The position numbers and the translations under genes are program-made. A stretch of DNA of 64,000 bases, taken from the NCBI RefSeq assembly GCF_900536025.1, contig NZ_UNOZ01000013.1, positions 434,001 through 498,000 of the forward strand. Reading direction: 5' to 3'. Source of the stretch: Pseudomonas reidholzensis (GTDB taxonomy: Bacteria > Pseudomonadota > Gammaproteobacteria > Pseudomonadales > Pseudomonadaceae). A model generated the notes under the pieces. It was not told the DNA's origin. It saw only the letters and a list, made by a program, of their open reading frames with translations, and did no database searches. This document shows positions 8,844-17,189 of this stretch, one piece after another. The stretch's first letter is position 1; each line of letters opens with the position of its first letter.

Positions 8844-9301
8844 TTGTTGCCGCGCCGGTTCAGCCGCAGCGAGCCGGGCGGCGGCTCGTTGAGCACGGCC
8901 CAGAACACCCCGAGGTCGGAGATCGCCGCAACGAACTCCTTGAACTCCACAGGCTTGACCACGTAGGCATTGACGCCCAGCTCGTAGGCCCGGAGCAGGT
9001 CCGGCTCTTCACGCGAGGACGTCAGCATCACGGTCGGGATGCTGCGCAGTTCGGCGGTGGCGCGGACCTCCTTGAGCACCTCCAGGCCATCGACCTTGGG
9101 CAACTTGAGGTCCAGCAACAGCACTGCCGGGTTGCCGTCGGCGCGCTCGGCGTAGGCGTTGCGGCGCAACAGGTAATCGAGGGCCTCGGCACCGTCGCGC
9201 AGGACGATGACTTCGTTGGCCAGTTGGCTGCGCTCCAGCGCAAGGAGGGTCAACTCCAGGTCCCTAGGGTTGTCTTCGACCAAAAGGATGGGCTTGAGCA
9301 T
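8840..9301 (-). CDS. single-domain response regulator (Rcp1/CheY-like)
   Basis: 153 aa, one receiver domain with no output domain. Acidic pocket LLVEDN, phospho-acceptor D64 in LLLDLKLPKVDG, switch threonine in VMLTSS and conserved lysine in YVVKPVEF are all visible. The length and the extended loops between strands resemble phytochrome-partner regulators such as cyanobacterial Rcp1. It lies 14 bp after the phytochrome gene and overlaps the hybrid kinase gene by 4 bp. Its likely role is to carry phosphate from the phytochrome kinase, possibly to the hybrid kinase. Confidence 0.93.
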   Translation of the reverse strand: MLKPILLVEDNPRDLELTLLALERSQLANEVIVLRDGAEALDYLLRRNAYAERADGNPAVLLLDLKLPKVDGLEVLKEVRATAELRSIPTVMLTSSREEPDLLRAYELGVNAYVVKPVEFKEFVAAISDLGVFWAVLNEPPPGSLRLNRRGNN

Positions 9302-9315
9302 TATCGTACGGTGCC

Positions 9316-11553
9316 TCAGGTATTGATGGGCTTGCGGGGAAGCGTGAAATGGAAGCTGGCGCCCTGGTCGATCTGGCCTTCGGCCCAGACCCGACCATCG
9401 TGGCGCTCGACGATGCGCCGCACACTGGCCAGGCCAATGCCGGTGCCCTCGAACTCTTCCATGCGGTGCAGGCGTTGGAACACGCCGAACAGCTTGCCGG
9501 CGTAGGCCATGTCGAAGCCCACGCCGTTGTCGCGGATGAAGATCTCGGTTTCGCTCTCGTGTTGGCGCATGCCAATGGTGATCCGTGCGGGGGTGCGGCC
9601 ACGGGTGTACTTGATGGCGTTGGAAATCAGGTTGTGCAGGACCATGTTGATGAACGCCGGGTCGGCAATCACCGTGGGCAGCGTGTCGACCTCCCAGATG
9701 ATCTCACGGCCCGCGTAGTCCGGGGCCATCTCGCTGCGGATCGACTCCACCAGGGTGTTCAGGTCGACGTCCGAGAGGCGCAGGGCGGAGCGGCCCATCT
9801 GCGAGAAATTGAGCAGGTTGTCGACCAGCGATCCGGCAAACTGGGCGGCTTCGTCGATGTGCTTGAGGAAGCGCCGGCCGCGTTCGCTGAAGCCGTTGCC
9901 TTCGAGCTCGGCGAGCAGCTCGGTGTAGCCGGCGATATGCCGCAGCGGCGCCCGCAGGTCATGCGACACGCTGTAGGAGAACGCTTCCAGCTCTTTGTTC
10001 GAACGGCGCAGCTCGCCGGCCAGCTGGGCCAGCTCTTCGGCCTTGCGCAAGACAATGCCGAACACCGCGCCGCGCAGCTCCTGCACGCCGTCGATGATCA
10101 GGGGGTCCCACGGCCTGCAGAAGCCGCTGAGCTGCTCCTGCCAACTGTCGAAGCTGTGCCGCGGGCTCAGCGAACCCTGCGCGTCGATGTGTTTCTCCGG
10201 GCGCCCGGCCCAGTTGACGGTGCGCGTCTGCTCCGGGCGGAACCACACCAGGTAATGCGAGTGGAGCTGCGAGATCGACACCGCCAGCAGGCCGCCGGCA
10301 TGCTCGGCGAGTTCCGGCAGGGCATCGATGTCGCGGCGAATGTTGTCGGTATGGAACACCTCGCCGCGCCCCGCCAGCCAGTCGACCAGGGCGTTGACCT
10401 GGGCCTCCGGCGGGGTGTCGCCGACCAGGTCGCAGTGCTCGGCGCTGATCACCGCCGCGCCGCTGGCGTCGGCGAAGTCCAGGAGTACCTTGGGGATCCG
10501 TCGCAGGCCGTGGCTGACGCTGTCGTGGTCAGCCATCGAGCCGAGCATGAGGACGATCCGCTGGCGCATGTCGAGCAGGGTCTGGGTGCTGGTGTGCGCC
10601 TCGCGCGACTCGACCTGCAGCGACAGCACGCTACCCAGCAGTTCGCAGGCGGTGCGGGTCGGCAGGTCGACCCGGTGCGGTTGCTCATGGTGGCAGGAGA
10701 TCAGCCCCCAGAGCTGGCCATCGACCACGATCGACAGCGACATCGACGCCAGGGTGCCCATGTTGCGCATGTACTGCAGGTGCACCGGCGACACCGCGCG
10801 CAGGGCGGCGAAGCTCATGTCCAGCGGTTTGCCGGAGCGCGGGTTGAGCGTGGGCACCAGCGGCGAGGCCACATAGTGGGCGTCTTCGATCACCCGGATG
10901 CGGTTGACCCGGTACAGCTCACGGGCCTGGCGCGGGATGTCCGAGGCCGGGAAGCACAGGCCCAGGTAGCTGGGGTAGCCCGGGTCGGCGACCTCGGCCA
11001 GCACCTCGCCGTTGCCCTCGGCGTCGAAACGGTAGGCCTTGACCCGGCCAAAGCCGGTGATGCGCTTGATCTGCACCACCGATTGCTGGAGCAGGTCTTC
11101 GAGGCTGCCGGCCTTGTGCACGCTGCTGACGAAGGCGCGCACCAGCGGATAGTAGTCGCCCTGGCCGGTCGGGCCAGGGGCGGGGCGCATGGGTTCGAAT
11201 TCGGTAATCAGCACCTGGTCGTGACGGTGCACCAGGACCCGCAGGCGGTCACCGCCGTGGCGCATGCGGGTGTCGCCGATATGAAAGGGGAACACCTCGT
11301 CATCGGGCAGGTACTGCAAGTGGGCGCGCAGGTCGAAGTCTTCGCTGACCAGGTCGGGGAACGTACACCCAACCACTTCCCGGGCCGGCAGGCCGAGCCA
11401 GCGTTCGGCGTTCTCGCTGGCCTGGAGGATGCGCAGGTCGTGCTCGTCCAGCACCAGCAGGAAGCCCTGCGGCTGGATGCTGCCGGGGACCTGGATCGGT
11501 TCCTGGGCACAGCGTTCGACCGCCTGGTCGAGCGCGTTCGGGGCAGTGGTCAA
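9316..11553 (-). CDS. bphP: bacteriophytochrome histidine kinase
   Basis: A red/far-red photoreceptor kinase of 745 aa. I choose the TTG at 11553 because AGGAG lies 9 bases upstream and the protein then begins close to the conserved N-terminal segment; the next upstream ATG adds 49 unrelated residues. Modules: PAS about 8-125 with the bilin-binding cysteine C15 in RCAQEPIQVPGSIQP, GAF with PASDIP and the LISCHHEQP histidine, PHY with a PRHSF tongue motif and WAGRP, and kinase with H531 in SVSHDLRAPL, followed by an ATPase domain. It is the first gene of a three-gene phosphorelay operon. No biliverdin-forming heme oxygenase (bphO) is adjacent, so chromophore would have to come from elsewhere. 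Confidence 0.95.
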   Translation of the reverse strand: MTTAPNALDQAVERCAQEPIQVPGSIQPQGFLLVLDEHDLRILQASENAERWLGLPAREVVGCTFPDLVSEDFDLRAHLQYLPDDEVFPFHIGDTRMRHGGDRLRVLVHRHDQVLITEFEPMRPAPGPTGQGDYYPLVRAFVSSVHKAGSLEDLLQQSVVQIKRITGFGRVKAYRFDAEGNGEVLAEVADPGYPSYLGLCFPASDIPRQARELYRVNRIRVIEDAHYVASPLVPTLNPRSGKPLDMSFAALRAVSPVHLQYMRNMGTLASMSLSIVVDGQLWGLISCHHEQPHRVDLPTRTACELLGSVLSLQVESREAHTSTQTLLDMRQRIVLMLGSMADHDSVSHGLRRIPKVLLDFADASGAAVISAEHCDLVGDTPPEAQVNALVDWLAGRGEVFHTDNIRRDIDALPELAEHAGGLLAVSISQLHSHYLVWFRPEQTRTVNWAGRPEKHIDAQGSLSPRHSFDSWQEQLSGFCRPWDPLIIDGVQELRGAVFGIVLRKAEELAQLAGELRRSNKELEAFSYSVSHDLRAPLRHIAGYTELLAELEGNGFSERGRRFLKHIDEAAQFAGSLVDNLLNFSQMGRSALRLSDVDLNTLVESIRSEMAPDYAGREIIWEVDTLPTVIADPAFINMVLHNLISNAIKYTRGRTPARITIGMRQHESETEIFIRDNGVGFDMAYAGKLFGVFQRLHRMEEFEGTGIGLASVRRIVERHDGRVWAEGQIDQGASFHFTLPRKPINT

Positions 11554-11823
11554 AGGCGGTTCTCCTGTCGGTTCCGTCCAGGCATGGCGGAATGCGCATG
11601 GCACAGGATGTTGCAAAAGCAAGGTATCAGAATGTCGTCTGCTTTGCCGGCATATGGCCATTTGAGGGTGGATAAGTTCAGGGGTTCTATCCCGGCACAA
11701 GAAAATTCTTTCACCCCGCCCTCTAGCGCCTTGTGACTAATGCCAAGGGAGGGGGCGCAAGCCCCGTCGCAGCCCGCCTGCACTGCTAACCTGAAGCAGG
11801 TACCCAAGAACAGGAATAACACG
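11554..11823. promoter_or_regulatory. divergent intergenic region between bphP and the pilus operon
   Basis: 270 bp that must carry both promoters. I see no convincing promoter hexamer pair. The only structure noticed is a short CCTGC / GCAGG inverted repeat near 11779-11801, just ahead of the first pilus gene. No small gene with a ribosome-binding site was found. Confidence 0.4.
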
Positions 11824-12351
11824 GTGACGGGACGCTTTCTGGCCATGTTGTCAGGCCTGCTGTTGAGCGCGAACACCCTGGCGACGGACTTTCTCGTAGA
11901 GGTGCGGGTCCAGGTGCAGCGGGGCTGCATGCTGGTCAACCAGCAACGCGATGCGGGCGCACAGGCGCTGGGTCGGATCGACCTGGGCGCGGCCGCGCGG
12001 CTCGACGGTGCCGGTGCGCCGCTGTCCGGCGTATTGCTCAGCCAGCGCCCGCCGCGGCTGGAATGCAACCCTGATACGGCCTATCAGATACGCGTCGACG
12101 GCGGCCAGCACGGCGGCGTCGGCGAGCTGCGTTTTCTCGCCAGTGACGACCAGCAGGCCAAGCCGATCCCCTACCGCCTGTACCGCGATGCCGCCTGGCG
12201 CCAGCCGCTGAGCGTCGACATCGCGCAGTCGGCGCGGGTGCCGGACAGCGGTTCGGTGGAGCTGCCGCTTTACGCCCGGATCGACCGCCTGGCCTGGGTG
12301 CCCCGCGCAGGGCTGTACGGCGACCTGTTGAAAGTCACGGTCAGCTGGTGA
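11824..12351 (+). CDS. Csu-type pilus subunit (spore coat U domain)
   Basis: 175 aa. The GTG at 11824 is preferred: AGGA lies 8 bases upstream and a signal peptide follows directly (FLAMLSGLLLSANTLA). The mature protein is one spore-coat-U domain with the usual cysteine pair (RGCMLVN and RLECNPD) and a C-terminal beta strand ending KVTVSW, which would serve for donor-strand exchange. It is the first gene of the archaic chaperone-usher operon and probably a pilin. It is the most divergent of the four subunits, so a minor role is possible. Secreted by Sec and assembled at the outer membrane. Confidence 0.85.
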   Translation: MTGRFLAMLSGLLLSANTLATDFLVEVRVQVQRGCMLVNQQRDAGAQALGRIDLGAAARLDGAGAPLSGVLLSQRPPRLECNPDTAYQIRVDGGQHGGVGELRFLASDDQQAKPIPYRLYRDAAWRQPLSVDIAQSARVPDSGSVELPLYARIDRLAWVPRAGLYGDLLKVTVSW

Positions 12352-12382
12352 GGAGACTACCCATGCACAAGGACCCCGCGCC

Positions 12383-12916
12383 ATGAACCGCACCTCGCTC
12401 CTGCTGTTGAGCCTGGGCCCGTTGCTGTTGCCCAGCAGCCTGGCACACGGCACCAGTACCGGCTTCATCGAAGCGCGCCTGGTGATCAGCGCGGCGTGCC
12501 AGATCAGCAGCGACCAGCAACCCGCGACCCTCGGCAACCCCGGCGTGATGGACTTTGGTGCGCGCGGCCCGAGCTGGGAGCAGCCGCTGCAGGGCAAGGT
12601 CGACGAAGCAGGCGGTGACGGTGGCCTGCAGATCAGTTGTACGCCGTCGGTGCGCGCCTTCAACGTGCGCATCAACGCCGGCCAGAACGGCAGTGACGGC
12701 GTCCGCCGGCTGAGCAATGGCCGCGAGATGATCCCTTATCAACTGGCCGTCGACCCCAACGGCAACAGCCGTTACGCGGTGGGCCAGGCGCGCACCTTTA
12801 CCGTCAACAGTGCCCAGCAGGTTCCGATTCCGATCTACGGCGTGGTCATCGCGCAGCCGCGCGCACTGCCTGCCGGGCTTTACCGCGACACCCTGAGCGT
12901 GACCCTGGACTGGTAA
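12383..12916 (+). CDS. Csu-type pilus subunit (spore coat U domain)
   Basis: 177 aa with signal peptide ending near SSLAHG. A single spore-coat-U domain follows, with cysteines in AACQISSDQ and QISCTPS, an IRINAGQNG-like beta region and a terminal donor strand DTLSVTLDW. GGA about 9 bases before the ATG is the likely ribosome-binding site. It lies 31 bp after the previous pilus gene and 17 bp before the next. The corresponding Acinetobacter genes are csuA/csuB; which one this matches cannot be settled by eye. Confidence 0.87.
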   Translation: MNRTSLLLLSLGPLLLPSSLAHGTSTGFIEARLVISAACQISSDQQPATLGNPGVMDFGARGPSWEQPLQGKVDEAGGDGGLQISCTPSVRAFNVRINAGQNGSDGVRRLSNGREMIPYQLAVDPNGNSRYAVGQARTFTVNSAQQVPIPIYGVVIAQPRALPAGLYRDTLSVTLDW

Positions 12917-12933
12917 CACCCAAGGAGATTCCG

Positions 12934-13464
12934 ATGCGCACTCATGTCACTTGCTCCATCCTCGCCGGCCTCGGCCTGGCACTCGCTTCCCAGGCACAGG
13001 CCGACACGGTGACCGGGTCGATCACGTCGACCCTGATCCTCACGGCGGCCTGCCAGGTCAATGGCACGGGTGGCACCTCAGGGCTGAACTTCGGTGCCCT
13101 TAACTTCGGCACCAAGGACGCCTTGTTCACCAGCGCCGATGGCCAGGTGCTGGGCGGAGGCGGCGGCGCCATGAGCATTCTCTGCTCGAGCGGCACCACG
13201 CCGTCGATCCGCGTGCGCGCGGGCACCCATGACGGCCTGTCACCCGGAGGCACGCGGGCCTTGGCCAATGGCACCAATTACGTGCCCTACGACTTCTACA
13301 CCGACTCGGCGCGCACCCAGGTGCTGGGGATCGGCGACACCATCACCCTGCAGACCAGCACCGGCGTGGCGCAGACCGTCAACCTGTATGGCCAGGCGCG
13401 CGGCAAGGCGGGCCTGCCGGCGGGCACCTACACCGACACGGTCGCGGTCGAACTGACGTTCTGA
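12934..13464 (+). CDS. Csu-type major pilin candidate (spore coat U domain)
   Basis: 176 aa with a classic signal peptide (LAGLGLALASQAQA) and one spore-coat-U domain. The cysteine pair is in AACQVNGTG and SILCSSG, and the C-terminus is DTVAVELTF. It has the strongest ribosome-binding site of the operon (AAGGAG, 6 bases before the ATG) and is rich in glycine, threonine and serine, so it is the best candidate for the abundant shaft subunit. That role is inference. The next gene starts 3 bp after its stop. Confidence 0.87.
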   Translation: MRTHVTCSILAGLGLALASQAQADTVTGSITSTLILTAACQVNGTGGTSGLNFGALNFGTKDALFTSADGQVLGGGGGAMSILCSSGTTPSIRVRAGTHDGLSPGGTRALANGTNYVPYDFYTDSARTQVLGIGDTITLQTSTGVAQTVNLYGQARGKAGLPAGTYTDTVAVELTF

Positions 13465-13467
13465 GCC

Positions 13468-13971
13468 ATGACCCCCTGGGCTCGGCAGGGCGTGGCGTGG
13501 CTGGGCATGCTGTTGGCCCTGCCGCTGGGCGCGGCGACCACCAGCACCTTCCAGGTCAGCGCGCAGATCGTCGCCGGCTGCCTGGTGGTGGGCGGCGTGA
13601 GCAACTACGGCACGCTGAACTTCGGCACCCAGTCGGCGCTGGCCACGGCGACCCTGAGCGCAGCGGTGGGCGGCACCACGGTGACCTTCCAGTGCACGCC
13701 GGGCGTGGCCCTGAGCATGGCCCTGGACGGTGGCCAGAACAGCGCCAGCGGCACGCGCAACCTCAAGCGTACGGGCGGCACTCAGTTGCTCGCCTACCAG
13801 CTCTACCGCGACGCGGCTTACAGCCAGAGCCTGGCGATCGGCCAGAGCGTCGCCGTCAGTTACAGCGACCCCACCGCGATCAAGTTGCCGGTGTACGGCC
13901 GCACCCAGTTGAGCGGCGTGCTGCCAGCCGGGACCTACACCGATTCGGTACAAGTGACGGTGACCTGGTGA
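13468..13971 (+). CDS. Csu-type pilus subunit (spore coat U domain)
   Basis: 167 aa. The signal peptide ends at about GAATTS. One spore-coat-U domain with cysteines in AGCLVVGGV and TFQCTPG, the NYGTLNFGTQ strand found in many family members, and a donor strand ending VQVTVTW. It begins only 3 bp after the stop of the previous pilin, so translation is probably coupled. Pilin or adaptor role inferred from family and context. Confidence 0.87.
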   Translation: MTPWARQGVAWLGMLLALPLGAATTSTFQVSAQIVAGCLVVGGVSNYGTLNFGTQSALATATLSAAVGGTTVTFQCTPGVALSMALDGGQNSASGTRNLKRTGGTQLLAYQLYRDAAYSQSLAIGQSVAVSYSDPTAIKLPVYGRTQLSGVLPAGTYTDSVQVTVTW

Positions 13972-14010
13972 GCAGGCCACTGTTTATCACAGGCAGCAAA
14001 GGAGAGCGGC

Positions 14011-14787
14011 ATGCGGGCAGGCGCGAAGTGGGCGCGAGGAATGATCGGGTGGCTGCTGCTGGCGAGCCTGCCGGCGGGGGCGGCCACGTCGGTGCTGATC
14101 TGGCCGATCGACCCGGTGCTGGAAGCCGACCAGAAGGCCGGTGCGTTGTGGCTGGAAAACCGCGGTAACGCGCCGGCCAGCCTGCAGGTGCGGGTGTTCG
14201 CCTGGCGCCAGGGGGCGTTCGAGGAGCAGTTCCAGGCCCAGCGCGAGATCATCGGCAGCCCGCCGGTCGCCAACATCGCGCCGGGGCAGAAACAGCTGAT
14301 CCGCCTGACCCGTACCGGCGCCTCGCCGGCCGGCCAGGAGCAGGCCTATCGGATCATCATCGACGAAATCCCCTCGCCGTTGCCGGCCGACGCCGCCAGC
14401 AGTGGTCCGGTGGCGGCGATCCGTTTGCAGATGCGCTACTCGGTGCCGCTGTTCGTCTACGGCGAAGGCCTGTGGGGCAAGCCCGACCCGGACGGCAAGC
14501 GCAGCGCCGAAGGCGTCGGCAAGCCGCAACTGAGCTGGCGCCCGGTGACCGTGCAGGGCAAACCCTATGTCGAGTTGAGCAACAGCGGCCCGGTGCACGC
14601 GCGGCTGACCGATGTGGTGTTGCAGCACGGTGGCCAGGACAAGCCGGTGGTCGAGGGCCTGCTCGGCTACGTGTTGCCCGGCGCCAGCATGCGCTGGCCA
14701 GCACCGACCGCACCCACCGCCGCCAGCGTGCTCAAGGGGCGGGTCAATGGACAGGATGCGGCCCAGGCGATCAGCCAGGGCCGTTGA
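14011..14787 (+). CDS. periplasmic pilus chaperone (CsuC-like)
   Basis: 258 aa with signal peptide (LLLASLPAGAAT). Two immunoglobulin-like domains in the usual FGL/FGS-type pilus chaperone layout: the N-terminal domain has LWLENRGNAPASLQVRVF and an AKQL-like IAPGQKQLIRLTR strand, and the second starts near QMRYSVPLFV. It would bind spore-coat-U subunits in the periplasm and deliver them to the usher. AAAGGAG lies 6 bases before the ATG. It sits between the subunit genes and the usher gene, as in csu operons. Confidence 0.92.
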   Translation: MRAGAKWARGMIGWLLLASLPAGAATSVLIWPIDPVLEADQKAGALWLENRGNAPASLQVRVFAWRQGAFEEQFQAQREIIGSPPVANIAPGQKQLIRLTRTGASPAGQEQAYRIIIDEIPSPLPADAASSGPVAAIRLQMRYSVPLFVYGEGLWGKPDPDGKRSAEGVGKPQLSWRPVTVQGKPYVELSNSGPVHARLTDVVLQHGGQDKPVVEGLLGYVLPGASMRWPAPTAPTAASVLKGRVNGQDAAQAISQGR

Positions 14788-14846
14788 AGCCACCGTGAAT
14801 CGACGTCAGGGCCCATGGAGGACCCGACAATGGCTGGAAGCCGTGT

Positions 14847-17189
14847 GTGAAATGGCTGTCGCTGACGACACGCCGCGTGTGGCTAGGCCTGCTGATGCTG
14901 GGGCCGGGCCTGGGCGTGGCCGACGACCTGCCGCCACCGCCCAGCGAGGCAGCGGCGATCGCCGATGCCACCTTGTACCTCGACCTGTTGGTGAACCAGA
15001 TGCCCAGGGCTGAGCTGGTGCCCGTACAGCAGCGTGCCGGGCGGCTGTTCCTCGACAGCGAGGTGCTCCGCGCTGCCGGCATCAGCCTGCCTGGCGAACC
15101 CGAGGGCGAGCTGGCCCTGGACGCCTGGCCGGCCCTGCACGCCGATTACGACAGCCAGAACCAGCGCCTGCTGCTGCAGGTGCCCGCGGCCTGGTTGCCC
15201 AACCAGCAGGTCGGCGACCGCAGCCTGTACCCGGCCAGCGACGCGCGCAGCAGCTTCGGCGCACTGTTCAACTACGACCTGTACCTCAACGACACCGATG
15301 AAGGCGGCAGTTACCTGGCGGCCTGGAACGAGCTGCGCCTGTTCGACAGCTGGGGCACCTTCACCACCACCGGGCAGTGGCGCCAGGCGTTCAATGGCGC
15401 CCCTGTCAGCGACACCCGCGCGGGCTTCATGCGTTACGACAGCACCTGGCGCTACACCGACGAGCAGCGCCTGCTGACCCTGGAGGCGGGCGACGTGGTC
15501 ACCGGTGCCTTGCCCTGGAGCAGCTCGGTGCGGGTCGGCGGCCTGCAGCTGTCCCGCGACTTTGGCGTGCGGCCCGACCTGGTCACCTACCCGCTGCCGG
15601 CCTTCGCCGGCGAAGCGGCGGTGCCGACCTCGCTGGACCTGTTCATCAATGGCTACAAGAGCAGCACCACCGAACTGCAGCCCGGCCCCTACACGCTGAC
15701 CAACGTGCCGTTCATCAACGGTGCCGGCGAGGCCGTGGTGGTGACCACCGACGCCCTTGGCCGGCAGGTCTCGACCACCTTGCCGTTCTACGTCACCAGC
15801 AGCTTGCTGGCCAAGGGCCTGAGTGACTTCTCGGTGGCCGCCGGCAGCCTGCGTCGCGACTACGCGGTGCGTGACTTCAGCTACGGCCCGGGGGTCGGTT
15901 CAGCCAGCCTGCGCTATGGCCTCAGCGACAGCCTCACCGTCGAAACCCATGCCGAGACCGCCGAGGGCCTGATGCTCGGCGGCGTCGGCGGCAACATGCG
16001 CCTGGGCACCTTTGGCGTGCTCAACGCTGCCGTGGCGCAGAGCCGCTTCGACGGCGAGCAGGGCCAGCAGGTGGTGCTGGGCTACCAGTACAACAGCCAG
16101 CGCCTGGGCTTCAATTACCAGCGCCTGCAACGCCATGGCGACTATGCCGACCTGTCGCGGGTAGACACCCCCGACATGCGCCTGTCCGAGCGCAGCGAGC
16201 AAGTCACCCTGAGCCTCAACCTCGACCGCTACGGCAGCCTCGGCGCCGGCTACTTCGATGTCAGCGCCGGTGACGGCTCGCGCACGCGACTGATCAACCT
16301 CAGCTGGAGCAAGCCGCTGTGGGCCGGCAGCAGCCTGTATGTGTCGGCAAACCGCGAGGTCGGCGACAGCCAGTGGGCGGTCCAGGCCCAGCTGGTGATC
16401 CCCTTCGACCTGCGCGGCAGCCTGGCCTTGAGCATGGAGCGCAACCAGGACGGTGAACGCCAGCAGCGGGTCAACTACAGCCGCGCGGTGCCGGTCGGCG
16501 GCGGCGTCGGTTTCAACCTGGGCTATGCCGACGGCGACCGCGAGGCCTATCGCCAGGCCGACGTCACCTGGCGCCTGCAGTCGGTGCAACTGCAGGCCGG
16601 GGCTTATGGCAGCAGTGGCGCCATGACCCGTTGGGCGGATGCCAGCGGCTCGCTGGTGTGGATGGATGCCGGGGTGTTCGCCGCCAACCGCATCGACGAT
16701 TCCTTTGTGGTGGTCAGCACCGGCGGCTATGCCGATGTACCGGTGAGCTACGAGAACCAGCGGGTCGGCCGCACCGACCGCAACGGCCACCTGCTGGTGC
16801 CGTACAGCAGCGGCTATTACCGCGGCAAGTACGAGATCGACCCGATGGACCTCGCCGCCGACATCCTCGCGCCGCAGGTCGAGCAGCGGGTGGCGGTGCG
16901 TCGCGGCAGCGGCTACCTGCTGGAGTTCGAGCTCAAACGGGTGCTGGCGGCGAGCATCGTGTTGGTCGACGGCAACCAGCAGGTGCTCAAGCTGGGCAGC
17001 CAGGTCACCCTCGAAGACGGCGGCGGCCAGGCGGTGGTGGGTTGGGACGGGCTGGTCTACCTGGAGAACCTCTCGGCGCACAACCGCTTGCGCGTGGACA
17101 TCGCCGAAGGGGGCCAGTGCCGGGTCGAGTTCGACTTGCCTGAAGGGCAGGGGGTGATCCCGCTGATCGGCCCGTTGGTGTGCCAATGA
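14847..17189 (+). CDS. outer-membrane pilus usher (CsuD-like)
   Basis: 780 aa, starting with GTG at 14847; a signal peptide (VWLGLLMLGPGLGVA) follows at once, which supports this start, although the ribosome-binding site is weak. The protein has an N-terminal periplasmic domain, a beta barrel rich in alternating aromatic strands with a plug region near FINGAGEAVVVTTDALGR, and a C-terminal domain that ends with cysteine (PLVCQ). It forms the pilus export pore. Its stop overlaps the start of the adhesin gene by 4 bp (ATGA). Confidence 0.93.
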   Translation: MKWLSLTTRRVWLGLLMLGPGLGVADDLPPPPSEAAAIADATLYLDLLVNQMPRAELVPVQQRAGRLFLDSEVLRAAGISLPGEPEGELALDAWPALHADYDSQNQRLLLQVPAAWLPNQQVGDRSLYPASDARSSFGALFNYDLYLNDTDEGGSYLAAWNELRLFDSWGTFTTTGQWRQAFNGAPVSDTRAGFMRYDSTWRYTDEQRLLTLEAGDVVTGALPWSSSVRVGGLQLSRDFGVRPDLVTYPLPAFAGEAAVPTSLDLFINGYKSSTTELQPGPYTLTNVPFINGAGEAVVVTTDALGRQVSTTLPFYVTSSLLAKGLSDFSVAAGSLRRDYAVRDFSYGPGVGSASLRYGLSDSLTVETHAETAEGLMLGGVGGNMRLGTFGVLNAAVAQSRFDGEQGQQVVLGYQYNSQRLGFNYQRLQRHGDYADLSRVDTPDMRLSERSEQVTLSLNLDRYGSLGAGYFDVSAGDGSRTRLINLSWSKPLWAGSSLYVSANREVGDSQWAVQAQLVIPFDLRGSLALSMERNQDGERQQRVNYSRAVPVGGGVGFNLGYADGDREAYRQADVTWRLQSVQLQAGAYGSSGAMTRWADASGSLVWMDAGVFAANRIDDSFVVVSTGGYADVPVSYENQRVGRTDRNGHLLVPYSSGYYRGKYEIDPMDLAADILAPQVEQRVAVRRGSGYLLEFELKRVLAASIVLVDGNQQVLKLGSQVTLEDGGGQAVVGWDGLVYLENLSAHNRLRVDIAEGGQCRVEFDLPEGQGVIPLIGPLVCQ

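Noticed and set aside
6348..8966. 872-codon plus-strand frame opposite the hybrid kinase
   Set aside because: Codon-bias shadow that also runs through the 3' half of tRNA-Gln; composition is rich in H, R, Q and A with no family pattern.
9349..11736. 795-codon plus-strand frame opposite bphP
   Set aside because: The phytochrome on the other strand has all diagnostic motifs; this one has none.
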